A DNA stretch of 30,992 bases from Bifidobacterium sp. UBA6881 (GTDB taxonomy: Bacteria; Actinomycetota; Actinomycetes; Actinomycetales; Bifidobacteriaceae). Shown here one piece after another: positions 8,624-16,461 of the stretch (position 1 is the stretch's first letter; each line of letters starts with the position of its first letter). Below the pieces are notes generated by a model. It saw only the letters and a list, made by a program, of their open reading frames with translations, had not been told where the DNA came from and made no database searches. A program made the translations under genes and the position numbers. Where the stretch lies: assembly GCA_002451435.1 (NCBI GenBank), contig DKCF01000106.1, positions 35,102-66,093 on the forward strand. The letters are read 5' to 3'.

Positions 8624-8682
8624 GACGGCCGGCGTGTTTCCCTTGGCTTTCCAACGAAGACACGCCGGCACCGTCTTTTTTG
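8624..8682 (+). terminator. Rho-independent terminator of the moxR operon
   Basis: GCCGGCGTGT (8628-8637) pairs with ACACGCCGGC (8660-8669), the outer bases GACGG/CCGTC extend the stem with a small bulge, and seven T follow at 8675-8681. It lies 28 bases after the last stop of the operon. Confidence 0.92.
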
Positions 8683-8748
8683 GGCGTCCTCCGACCACAG
8701 GCCGTGGTTCCCTTCCATTATCGGGACTTCCTGTGTTCCAATAACGTC

Positions 8749-9039
8749 ATGAACACTTTACGCACATTCGCCATTGGGAACGTCCTTGCGGACCAGACAT
8801 GCCCATGCCGCCTCGTCGCACGCGCCAATCAGGCGATAATCGGCAACGCCCTGTCCGAATTGTCGAAGCGTCTCGACGAATTGGATTCGATACTCGCGTT
8901 CAGCACGCTTCCGGGATGGTCTGGCCTCGCGGCCGAAGCGTATAGGACCCAAGTAACCGACATCCACAAACAGGCATTGGCCCTGCGGGACGCCGCAGGC
9001 GGAACGTCACGCCTTCTTTGGTCAGCAGGTGAGGCATGA
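8749..9039 (+). CDS. WXG100-like small helical protein
   Basis: A 96-residue protein predicted as two helices (about 20-50 and 60-84) joined by a turn with Trp57-Ser-Gly59 (LPGWSGLAAEAY). This helix-WxG-helix plan and the length match WXG100/ESX-type proteins, substrates or targeting partners of type VII secretion. The typical C-terminal YxxxD/E export signal is not evident, so the assignment rests on the hairpin alone. The start at 8749 was chosen because the conserved region lies downstream and only sequence after the preceding terminator is left; no ribosome site is visible. Its stop overlaps the start of the lipase-fold gene by 4 bases, which suggests the two proteins act together. Confidence 0.7.
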   Translation: MNTLRTFAIGNVLADQTCPCRLVARANQAIIGNALSELSKRLDELDSILAFSTLPGWSGLAAEAYRTQVTDIHKQALALRDAAGGTSRLLWSAGEA

Positions 9040-10511
9040 ACTGGCAGGTTTCGGCAAGCATCAGCGGCGGCCGAAGATTCTCCGCCGCCGAATATCAGGA
9101 GTATCTCACCACGGCGCAGGCGTTGGGACGGGAATCCGCGACGCTGCGCACGATCGGAAAGTCGCTTGGCCTTCTGAACGTGCAACGTGTGATGGGCCCG
9201 CTCGCGGCATCGCTTCCGACATCGCATACCGGCACGGGTTGCTCCGCGCCGGACCATTTCGAATTCCCGCTCGATCAGATCGTGGAGCGCTGTTCCGCGC
9301 ATGCCCGCATATTGAACGGCATGGCGGATGAGCTCGCCGAACTGTCCGTACTGATCATCCGCGCGCAATCGCTGTATTCGCAGGCTGACGACAGCAGCAG
9401 ACGAACGATGCGCAATCTGCTGCAGACCCTGTTCATCGCCCGTCCCCTGGAATCCGCCATAGGCTTGGGACTCACTGCCGGCTATGGCTGGATCTCCGGT
9501 TCCGTCAAGGACGGCAAAATCAACCATATCCATGCGAGCGACGCGTTGAGTCCCGCGCATGAGGCCGTGCTGGGCGCGGCAGGAACCCTGTTGTCGGGCA
9601 TGTCCCCGTTCAAGGGATTGCTGCGCGAGGACGAGGTCAACCGTGCGGCAACCCGTCTGTCGGAATATACGGAACCACGGAAGAACCGGATTCAGGGCAA
9701 CAGGCTCACCGTGACCGAGGTGAAGGCGAAAGCCGACGTGGTAGGGGAATCGCACAGCGTCACGGAATCCATGGAGGACCTGCGCAGACTCGCAGAGGAA
9801 CGACTCGGCAAAATCGACATCGGCAGCGGGCTCGATTACGCCACCGTCGCCATTTCGAAATACCGCAGATCCGACGGCTCGTATTCATGGCTCGTCACGA
9901 TTCCGGGAACGGACGGCGAAGACGATTCGCCGTTCGGCTGGTCGCAGAACATCGATCTGATGAGCACGGACCCACAGCAGCGTATGCGGGCCGACAGCGC
10001 GCGCATGGTGCACAAGGCCATGCAGGAGGCCGGCATCGGCTCCGACGAGCCCGTCGCGCTTATCGGCCATTCCCAAGGCGGCATCGTCGCCGCGACGCTG
10101 GCCTCCGACCTGCAGGACGAATACGACATCGAACATGTGGTCACGGCGGGATCCCCGATCGCCAACCATCCGATTCCGGAAAAGACCTGGGTGACCAGCA
10201 TCGAGATGGAGGATGAGATCGTCGCCGCGGCGGACGGCGCCGCGAACCCCGACCTCGACAACAGGCTGACGGTCCGGGGCACGGTGGAGCGCACCTCCGA
10301 GGCCGCCAAACGAATCTTCGGAGGCACTAAGGTCGCCAACGCCCCTCGGGAGAAGGAGATAACCCATTGGATCGAATACCATCAGGCCGCATACCAGAAC
10401 GCCACGGATCTGGGCTCGCACGCCGTCGGCGAGCATGAGCGGCATTTCCAAAGCGTCATCGACGGCGAGCTCGAGGAGGTGACGTATTGGCAGGGGCGCA
10501 TGAGCCACTGA
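9036..10511 (+). CDS. Alpha/beta-hydrolase (lipase-fold) protein with helical N-domain
   Basis: A 491-residue protein without a signal peptide. Residues 1-130 are helical, 131-190 contain two moderately hydrophobic helices, and about 265-470 form an alpha/beta-hydrolase domain. The nucleophile elbow is GHSQGG (344-349, Ser346). Asp393 in IEMEDEIV and His444 or His449 in ITHWIEYHQ are the likely remaining triad members, and AGSPIANHPIP (371-381) follows the strand after the elbow as in lipases. It is translated from an overlap with the WXG100-like gene (ATGA) after AGGTGAGG. The combination of a WXG partner, a helical N-domain and a lipase domain resembles type VII secreted lipase effectors; no secretion gene is in the window. 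The substrate is unknown; an intracellular esterase is the alternative. Confidence 0.8.
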   Translation: MNWQVSASISGGRRFSAAEYQEYLTTAQALGRESATLRTIGKSLGLLNVQRVMGPLAASLPTSHTGTGCSAPDHFEFPLDQIVERCSAHARILNGMADELAELSVLIIRAQSLYSQADDSSRRTMRNLLQTLFIARPLESAIGLGLTAGYGWISGSVKDGKINHIHASDALSPAHEAVLGAAGTLLSGMSPFKGLLREDEVNRAATRLSEYTEPRKNRIQGNRLTVTEVKAKADVVGESHSVTESMEDLRRLAEERLGKIDIGSGLDYATVAISKYRRSDGSYSWLVTIPGTDGEDDSPFGWSQNIDLMSTDPQQRMRADSARMVHKAMQEAGIGSDEPVALIGHSQGGIVAATLASDLQDEYDIEHVVTAGSPIANHPIPEKTWVTSIEMEDEIVAAADGAANPDLDNRLTVRGTVERTSEAAKRIFGGTKVANAPREKEITHWIEYHQAAYQNATDLGSHAVGEHERHFQSVIDGELEEVTYWQGRMSH

Positions 10512-10520
10512 TTCCATCTT

Positions 10521-10558
10521 CGCGGCTTCCGGCCGTCGGACGGAAGCCGCGTCTCGTT
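10521..10558 (+). terminator. Terminator of the WXG/lipase gene pair
   Basis: A perfect 10-bp stem, CGCGGCTTCC (10521-10530) with GGAAGCCGCG (10542-10551), encloses an 11-base loop and is followed by TCTCGTTT. It lies 10 bases after the stop of the lipase-fold gene. Confidence 0.85.
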
Positions 10559-10570
10559 TACGGCTGAACG

Positions 10571-10583
10571 TATGCTATTGGCT
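10571..10583 (+). promoter_or_regulatory. purB -10 box, leaderless arrangement
   Basis: TATGCT at 10571-10576 ends 7 bases before the purB ATG and no Shine-Dalgarno sequence is present. It follows immediately after the upstream terminator. Confidence 0.55.
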
Positions 10584-12026
10584 ATGAAGCTTACTGACAT
10601 CTCTCCAGCAATCGCATTGACCCCTCTTGACGGCCGCTACCACAAGCAGACGGCTCCCCTTGTCGAATATCTGAGCGAGCCCGCGTTGAACCGCGAGCGC
10701 ATGCGCGTCGAAGTGGAATGGATGATTCTGCTCGCCAATGGCTTCGAAGGCAACGGCAACCAGACCATCGTTCCCGGCGTGAAGCCGCTGACCGAGGAGG
10801 AGCAGGCTTTCCTGCGTTCCATCCCCGAGGATTTCGGTGCCGAGGGCATCGCCCGGCACGCCGCCCATGAGGCCGTCACCCACCACGACGTGAAGGCCGT
10901 GGAATACTACATCGACGACCAGCTCGACAAGGCCGCGACGGTGCTGGGCCATGAGACGCAGCTGACGAACCTCAAGACCCTGGTGCATTTCGCCTGCACG
11001 TCGGAGGACATCAACAACCTGTCCATCGCGCGCTGCGTGAAAAACGGCGTCGAGAACGTCTGGCTCCCCGGGGCGCAGGCGATCGTCGACCATCTTGCGC
11101 AGAAGGCGAACGACTACCGTGACAAGGCCATGCTGTCCCTGACCCACGGCCAGCCGGCCACCCCGACCACGCTGGGCAAGGAGCTCGCGGTGTACGTGTA
11201 CCGTCTGAACCGCCAGCTGAACAAGGTCAGGGCGCAGGAGTATCTGGGCAAGATCAACGGCGCCACCGGCACGTTCGGCGCGCATCTGGCGGCCTGCCCG
11301 GACGTCGATTGGATCGCGGTCTCCAAGGAGTTCGTCACCAACCGCATGGGACTGACGTGGAACCCGCTGACCACGCAGATCGAATCGCATGATTGGCAGG
11401 CCGAACTGTACGGTACGATCAGCCACACCAACCGCATCCTGCACAACCTGTGCGTCGACGTGTGGATGTACATCTCCCGTGGCGTGTTCGCGCAGGTGCC
11501 GGTCAAGGGCGCCACCGGCTCGTCCACGATGCCGCACAAGGTCAATCCGATTCGTTTCGAGAACGCCGAGGCGAATCTGGAGCTTTCGTGCTCGCTGCTG
11601 GACACGTTGTCCGCCACACTGGTCGAATCCCGTTGGCAGCGCGACCTGACGGATTCCACCACGCAGCGCAACATCGGTTCCGCTCTGGGATATTCCGTGC
11701 TGGCGCTGAACAACCTGTTGGGCGGACTGAACTCCATCCATCCGAACGACATCGCCATCCAGGCCGAGCTTGATTCCAACTGGGAGGTGCTCGGGGAGCC
11801 GATCCAGACCGCCATGCGCGCCTGCGAACTCGCCGGTCTGCCCGGCATGGACAAGCCGTACGAGAAGGTCAAGGAGCTTATGCGCGGCCACGAGATCTCC
11901 AAGGAGGCCGTCGAGCGTTTCATCGACCAGCAGTCCTTCGACGAGGCCACCGCGGCGCGTCTCAAGGCCCTGACCCCGTCCACCTATGTGGGAGCGGCCG
12001 GCAAACTCGTCGATTTCGATCGCTGA
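10584..12026 (+). CDS. purB: Adenylosuccinate lyase
   Basis: Releases fumarate from SAICAR and from adenylosuccinate in purine synthesis. The 480-residue protein is of the E. coli PurB type, opening with ALTPLDGRYH (11-20). The fumarate-lyase signature GSSTMPHKVNP is at 312-322 with the catalytic-serine loop, His189 lies in LTHGQPATP, and TSEDINN (139-145) is the substrate-binding segment. The ATG at 10584 was preferred to the in-frame ATG at 10572 because the -10-like TATGCT overlaps the latter. The gene is alone between two terminators. The identity is secure. Confidence 0.97.
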   Translation: MKLTDISPAIALTPLDGRYHKQTAPLVEYLSEPALNRERMRVEVEWMILLANGFEGNGNQTIVPGVKPLTEEEQAFLRSIPEDFGAEGIARHAAHEAVTHHDVKAVEYYIDDQLDKAATVLGHETQLTNLKTLVHFACTSEDINNLSIARCVKNGVENVWLPGAQAIVDHLAQKANDYRDKAMLSLTHGQPATPTTLGKELAVYVYRLNRQLNKVRAQEYLGKINGATGTFGAHLAACPDVDWIAVSKEFVTNRMGLTWNPLTTQIESHDWQAELYGTISHTNRILHNLCVDVWMYISRGVFAQVPVKGATGSSTMPHKVNPIRFENAEANLELSCSLLDTLSATLVESRWQRDLTDSTTQRNIGSALGYSVLALNNLLGGLNSIHPNDIAIQAELDSNWEVLGEPIQTAMRACELAGLPGMDKPYEKVKELMRGHEISKEAVERFIDQQSFDEATAARLKALTPSTYVGAAGKLVDFDR

Positions 12027-12050
12027 TCGAATCCGCGCATAGTGGACACC

Positions 12051-12098
12051 ACGCCTTGGGGCGGTTGCATTTCCGTGCAACCGCCCCAAGGCGTATTA
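12051..12098 (+). terminator. Long perfect hairpin after purB, probable terminator
   Basis: A perfect 19-bp inverted repeat (12051-12069 and 12076-12094) encloses a 6-base loop, TTTCCG. It lies 24 bases after the purB stop. The following sequence, ATTATCTA, is only weakly T-rich, so termination efficiency is uncertain, but position and stability favour a terminator. Confidence 0.7.
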
Positions 12099-12155
12099 TC
12101 TACATCGGCGGGAACGCATATACCCGCCGTCGATTCATCCCCATACTTACGGAGC

Positions 12156-14606
12156 ATGCCCACCGTGTCTGACGTCCACGCATCCACCGCAGCAGCGCAA
12201 ACCCCGCGCATCGATGACATTCCACCGAAACGCAATCGCGATTACGCCGACCTGCTGCATGCCTTCTTCGCCTTGTTGCTCGGCGTGATCGTCATCCTGT
12301 TCTCCATCTATCTTCACGGCACGGCCTCGGGCGTGGAATCGGATGTCCGGTCCGCCAGCCATGCCATCGGCTGGCTGATGGACGTGCCGACGTCGCTGCT
12401 GCAGCAATTCGCCATCGTCTGCATCACCATGGGCGTGCTGCTGCAATTGGTGACCGCCAAGGAATGGCTGCAAAGCGTGATCTCCGCATTGGCGTTGATC
12501 CTCGGGTTCGCCGCGGTCTGGTGCACTTCGGCGATAATCAGCGCCACCGGAGGCGAGCTGCTGGTGTTGTCCATGCTGTCGAACGGCACCTCGGAGGGAG
12601 CCGGCCTGCTGCCTGATTTTTACGCGGCCATGGCGTCTTTCCTGACGGTGGCAGGCCCGCGTCGCACACGGTCCACGGTCAAATGGGGCTGGAACGTGCT
12701 GTACGCCGTGGCTGTGCTGCTTGTGGTGCTCTCGTGGAATTCCCTGACCGGCGTCATCGTCTCCTTCGTCGTGGGCCGTATCGTCGGCATGCTGATTCGT
12801 TTCGCCCTGGGCACGCAGAACAACGGCGTCTGGGGCAGACAGCTCGCGCAATCCCTGCAATCCATCGGCATCACCGTCACGGCGTTGTCGAGGAGACTCA
12901 CGCCCTATGCGGATTCCGGAGTCCTTCAGACCACGCTTGACGATGACCTCATCGAGAACTCCCGCATTTACGACGTCGCCGACGACAAGGGCCGTCAATA
13001 CACGGTGTCGGTGCTCGACAACCAGGTGCATGTGGCCGGCTATCTCAATCAGGTATGGCAGTGGATCCGTCTGAACGGCGTGTCCATGCGTCGCGACCGG
13101 TCATCCTTCGATTCGATTCACCATCATTACGCGATGATCCTCGGCATGGCGAATGCCGGCATGACGACGCCCGGCGTCTATGGCGTCGCGGACAGCGGCG
13201 AATCCTCGATTCTCGTGTTCCACCGGAACCGCATGCCCTTGGAGTGCAATCCGAATACCATGTCGGATCACGACATGGAATGTTTCATGCGGTATCTTTC
13301 CGAAGCGCACCGCCGCGGATTCACCCATCGGCGCATCACCCCCGACACGCTGTCCCGCATGGAAGACGGCGCTCCGGTGATCGCCGGCTGGCAAAACGGC
13401 GACTACGGCAGTTCGGCGCCGAACCCCACACTCGACAAGGTGCAGTTGCTGGCGCTGCTCAGCGCGTTGAACGGCATCGACCGCGCGCTTGCCTGCGCAC
13501 GACGTACATGGGGCGACGAAAAGCTGGTCGATCTGGCCCCGTTCGTGCAAAAGGCCGCGGTCCCCGCCTCCACCCGCGCGCTGCCCGGCTGGAACAAACA
13601 CCTGCTCGACGACCTGCGCACGCGCATCTCCTCCCTGGCTCCGCAGGATGCGGCCGACGCGATGGAGAAAGTGCCGCTGTCCCGGTTCAGCTTCCGTTCC
13701 TTCATCGCCATCGCCCTGCTCGTCGTCGCGGTGTATGTGGTGTTCACGCAGATCCAGCCCGCGGAAATGATCGCGGCGATACGACAGGCCAATGTGCCGA
13801 TGGCCCTGATATGCGTGGCTTTGGGATTCGTCGCCTGGTTCGGTTCGGCCATGACGTTGGGCGGGTTCATGGATGCCGACAAACGCGATCCGTTCGGATT
13901 GCTGTGCTCGCAGATGGCTTCCGGCTTCACCGCGGTCTCCATGCCCGCCGGCGTCGGTCCCGCATTCGTGAATCTGCAGTTCCTGCGCAAAAGCGGTTAT
14001 CGGAACACGGCCGCGACGGCGATCATGAGTGCCGTCTGGGCCGTACAAGGCGGTACCACCGTCGTTCTGCTGCTGATCATCGGCCTGTTCACAGGACGCA
14101 GCACCCTGTCGGGCATGATTCCCACCAACACGCTGATCATGGTGATCGCCATCGTCGCATTGGTGGTTTCCGCGGCCATGGTGGTTCCGCCGATACGGCA
14201 TCTGATCACCGACAGGTATCTGCCGTTGGTCAAGGCATACGCGCGCAATCTCATCAATGTGCTCACCCGTCCGAAGGAGCTGGCGTTCGGCGTCGTCGGC
14301 GCGCTGGTGTTGAACATCGCGACCGGTCTCGGATTCTGGGCAGCGCTGATGGCGTTCGGATGCCATACCAATCCCATCGAGACGACGTTCATCTTCCTTC
14401 TGGCGAACACCTTGGGCTCCGCGGTGCCGACGCCGGGCGGTCTGGGCGCGGTGGAGGCGGCGCTGTCCGTCGCGTTCACCGCGGTCGGCATCCCCTCGAC
14501 CATCGCGGTCTCCGCTACTCTCGTCTACAGAATCGCCTTCTACTGGCTGCGCATTCCCGTGGGAGCCGCGGCGATGAAGTGGCTTGACCGACACAATTTG
14601 ATCTAG
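12156..14606 (+). CDS. Membrane protein: kinase-like domain fused to YbhN/LPG-synthase-type membrane domain
   Basis: An 816-residue integral membrane protein. Residues 31-215 hold about six membrane helices. Residues 265-500 are soluble and kinase-like: VYGVADSGESSILVFH (341-356) resembles the lobe hinge, HRRITPDTL (391-399) stands where kinases have HxDxxxxN, and IAGWQNGDYG (409-418) lies at the DFG-like position; the catalytic Asp is replaced, so it may be a pseudokinase. Residues 510-805 hold about eight helices of the UPF0104/lysylphosphatidylglycerol-synthase membrane family, with the signature TPGGLGAVEAAL (759-770). Such proteins are linked to lipid flipping or lipid modification. The C-terminal aminoacyl-transfer domain of full MprF is absent. 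The start could be ATG 12156 or GTG 12165, which has GGAG at 10 bases. Single gene; substrate unknown. Confidence 0.85.
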   Translation: MPTVSDVHASTAAAQTPRIDDIPPKRNRDYADLLHAFFALLLGVIVILFSIYLHGTASGVESDVRSASHAIGWLMDVPTSLLQQFAIVCITMGVLLQLVTAKEWLQSVISALALILGFAAVWCTSAIISATGGELLVLSMLSNGTSEGAGLLPDFYAAMASFLTVAGPRRTRSTVKWGWNVLYAVAVLLVVLSWNSLTGVIVSFVVGRIVGMLIRFALGTQNNGVWGRQLAQSLQSIGITVTALSRRLTPYADSGVLQTTLDDDLIENSRIYDVADDKGRQYTVSVLDNQVHVAGYLNQVWQWIRLNGVSMRRDRSSFDSIHHHYAMILGMANAGMTTPGVYGVADSGESSILVFHRNRMPLECNPNTMSDHDMECFMRYLSEAHRRGFTHRRITPDTLSRMEDGAPVIAGWQNGDYGSSAPNPTLDKVQLLALLSALNGIDRALACARRTWGDEKLVDLAPFVQKAAVPASTRALPGWNKHLLDDLRTRISSLAPQDAADAMEKVPLSRFSFRSFIAIALLVVAVYVVFTQIQPAEMIAAIRQANVPMALICVALGFVAWFGSAMTLGGFMDADKRDPFGLLCSQMASGFTAVSMPAGVGPAFVNLQFLRKSGYRNTAATAIMSAVWAVQGGTTVVLLLIIGLFTGRSTLSGMIPTNTLIMVIAIVALVVSAAMVVPPIRHLITDRYLPLVKAYARNLINVLTRPKELAFGVVGALVLNIATGLGFWAALMAFGCHTNPIETTFIFLLANTLGSAVPTPGGLGAVEAALSVAFTAVGIPSTIAVSATLVYRIAFYWLRIPVGAAAMKWLDRHNLI

Positions 14607-14696
14607 AGCGCGCCTCGTTTCCTGCCTTTTGTCCCCTTTTTATGAAAAAAGAGCTAAAAACCCTTGAAAAATGACGCTTTTCGGCATGGATTGCGC

Positions 14697-14760
14697 TACT
14701 ATCGTAGGGAACGTGGATGTTCGTGAATCGGAATATCCCCTGATACAAGAAGGATGCTTT
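14697..14760 (+). promoter_or_regulatory. hup promoter -10 box and leader
   Basis: TACTAT at 14697-14702 is a good -10 box about 58 bases upstream of the HU start. An A-rich stretch lies upstream (14644-14672), and the leader ends with the ribosome site AAGGATG. The -35 box is unclear. Confidence 0.5.
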
Positions 14761-15042
14761 ATGGCATACAACAAGTCTGATCTCGTCTCGAAGATCGCTC
14801 AGAAGTCCAACCTGACCAAGGCGCAGGCTGAGGCCGCTGTAAACGCTTTCCAGGACGTGTTCGTCGAGGCAATGCAGTCCGGCGAAGGTCTGAAGCTGAC
14901 CGGCCTGTTCTCCGCTGAGCGCGTCAAGCGCGCCGCCCGCACCGGACGCAACCCGCGCACCGGCGAGACCATCGAAATTCCGGCGACCTACGGTGTCCGC
15001 ATCTCCGCCGGCTCCCTGCTGAAGAAGGCCGTCACCAAGTAA
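14761..15042 (+). CDS. hup: Nucleoid-associated DNA-binding protein HU
   Basis: A 93-residue histone-like protein that bends and compacts DNA as a dimer. It has the HU plan: N-terminal helix-turn-helix dimerisation part starting MAYNKSDLVSKIAQKSNLTK, the beta-sheet segment GEGLKLTGLFSAE (41-53), and the DNA-binding arm around RTGRNPRTGETIEIPA (61-76) with the RNPxTGE motif. There is no Lys/Ala-rich tail such as mycobacterial HU has. The start follows AAGGATG. The gene is single and is followed by a large hairpin. The identity is secure. Confidence 0.97.
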   Translation: MAYNKSDLVSKIAQKSNLTKAQAEAAVNAFQDVFVEAMQSGEGLKLTGLFSAERVKRAARTGRNPRTGETIEIPATYGVRISAGSLLKKAVTK

Positions 15043-15061
15043 GTTCCGCCCTTCGCGATAC

Positions 15062-15158
15062 AAGCCCCGACTTCCATCGCATCCATCTGTCGATTGCCGT
15101 ATCGGAGAATTCCGAACCGGCAATCGGCAGACGGATATACCATGGTCGCCGGGGCTTT
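15062..15158 (+). terminator. Large multi-part hairpin downstream of hup
   Basis: The outer stem is AAGCCCCG (15062-15069) with CGGGGCTT (15150-15157). The middle stem is 15081-15099 with 15118-15136, 18 pairs including one G-U and with one mismatch. The inner stem is TCGGA (15102-15106) with TCCGA (15111-15115) and a 4-base loop. The element begins 20 bases after the HU stop. It may terminate transcription, protect the mRNA 3' end or be a small RNA; the T-tract is short. Confidence 0.6.
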
Positions 15159-15247
15159 CCCGTATTCGCCCGGAGATGTCACGCATTTGTCGATTCCCCG
15201 ATGAATGATGAATATTAGACAATATGACCATATCGATGAGGATTGCC

Positions 15248-15604
15248 ATGGCCGACCGACGCAGGGAAATCATCAACCAGCTCCACGAACTCAACATTCT
15301 GCTGCTGCACACGAAACTGAAGGCGACGCGGGCGAAACGCGCGCTGCGCGCGAATTCACGCCTGCATGGCGAGGCTTCACCGCAGGGCACGCCGTCATCA
15401 CGGCAGCTCCACGAACATCATGTTTCGGCCACCAGCATGCTCGATTGTCTGACGGAGGACGAACTTTCCACCCTCAGCGAACTGCTGCGGCGTATCATCG
15501 ACAACACCGACACCAAACTCCTGGATGAGGAAATCGCAGAGCGGCGAAAAGCCATCCATGAGTTCCTCACACTGAACCACACCGGCAGGAAGGTACAGGA
15601 ATGA
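15248..15604 (+). CDS. Small helical protein of unknown function
   Basis: A 118-residue protein, highly charged and almost fully helical. Two long helices (about 1-40 and 57-110) flank a flexible Ser/Gly/Pro segment. The segment DELSTLSELLRRIIDNTD resembles the dimerisation helix of MarR-type proteins, but no winged-helix part is present, so I do not assign it to that family. The start ATG 15248 is preceded by AGGA at 5 bases; in-frame ATGs at 15224 and 15236 are alternatives. The stop overlaps the start of the TIM-barrel gene by 4 bases (ATGA), so both are translated from one message and probably act together. Confidence 0.75.
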   Translation: MADRRREIINQLHELNILLLHTKLKATRAKRALRANSRLHGEASPQGTPSSRQLHEHHVSATSMLDCLTEDELSTLSELLRRIIDNTDTKLLDEEIAERRKAIHEFLTLNHTGRKVQE

Positions 15605-16401
15605 GCAGCGCACAGGAAGACAGCGACCGTCCCGACGCTTCGAAGCCGTTTCGTCTCGACAAGCGTTCGTTATTCGCTCCCAGCGCTTCCATCGCGATGG
15701 AACAGCACGCGTCCGTGCCGCACGTCTCACGCACGACGTATGGCACGGCACGGGTCGAGGGGCGACTTTCATCGCCCAACGCGCGGGTGCCTGGAATCAT
15801 CGCGCAACAATGCGGCGGCATCACCGTCAAGGGACACACACTCAAATCGTTCGCGTACACCACCGACGCGGTCATCATCCGCAACACCAATGCCAACGCC
15901 ATCCTTGCCGTCTATCCATTCACCGGAGAACCGGTGATCACCCAGGCACTGCTTACCGTCGCGCAGATGCCGTTGTTCGTAGGCGTGGGCGGCGGCACCA
16001 CAACCGGCCCACGCGTGGCGGAACTCGCCATGGTGGCGGAGATGCAGGGCGCGGCGGGCGTGGTCATCAACGCTCCGGCACCTGCGGAAACCATCGAGAC
16101 CACCATGTCGATGGTCGACATCCCCGTCATCGCCACGGTCACCGAAGACGATGAGGTCACCGAATGCAAAATCCTTGCCGGAGCGGCGATCATCAATGTC
16201 GCGGCCGGGGCACGCACGTCCCAAGTGGTGGCGAGCATCCGCGCGCACCATCCGGAAATTCCGATACTGGCCTCCGGCGGAGGTTCCGAAGAACGCATTC
16301 TCGCCACCATCAAGGCCGGCGCGGACGCCATCACATGGACGCCGCCCAGCGCTCAGCAATTGCAATCGCAGATGATGGCGAAATATCGCGGCGAGGCCTG
16401 A
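15601..16401 (+). CDS. TIM-barrel-fold protein, uncharacterised
   Basis: A 266-residue protein. After a variable stretch of about 40 residues it shows an alternating strand/helix pattern with Gly-rich strand ends typical of TIM barrels: FVGVGGGTTTGPRV (about 125-138), GVVINAP (about 151-157), IPVIATV (about 172-178), AAIINVAAGA (about 193-202) and ILASGGGSEERI (about 219-230). The SGGGSEE loop resembles the phosphate-binding loop of phosphate-type TIM barrels. No family-defining catalytic residues were recognised, so no reaction is proposed. It is translationally coupled to the small helical protein upstream and converges on pafA with a 60-base gap. Confidence 0.75.
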   Translation: MSSAQEDSDRPDASKPFRLDKRSLFAPSASIAMEQHASVPHVSRTTYGTARVEGRLSSPNARVPGIIAQQCGGITVKGHTLKSFAYTTDAVIIRNTNANAILAVYPFTGEPVITQALLTVAQMPLFVGVGGGTTTGPRVAELAMVAEMQGAAGVVINAPAPAETIETTMSMVDIPVIATVTEDDEVTECKILAGAAIINVAAGARTSQVVASIRAHHPEIPILASGGGSEERILATIKAGADAITWTPPSAQQLQSQMMAKYRGEA

Positions 16402-16407
16402 TTCATC

Positions 16408-16454
16408 CGAGCCGCTGATGACGGACCTTCATGCTCCCGCCGTCGACCGGCTCG
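16408..16454. terminator. Weak bidirectional hairpin between convergent genes
   Basis: CGAGCCG (16408-16414) can pair with CGGCTCG (16448-16454) across a 33-base loop between the stops of the TIM-barrel gene and pafA. The loop is long and there is no T-tract, so this is only a tentative terminator. Confidence 0.25.
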
Positions 16455-16461
16455 TCCGAGC

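Noticed and set aside
10575..12089. 504-codon open frame antisense to purB
   Set aside because: Shadow of purB with atypical composition and no ribosome site.
13055..14587. Alternative 510-codon frame inside the membrane fusion gene
   Set aside because: Arg/His-rich translation; the other frame has clear membrane helices and the TPGGLGAVE signature.
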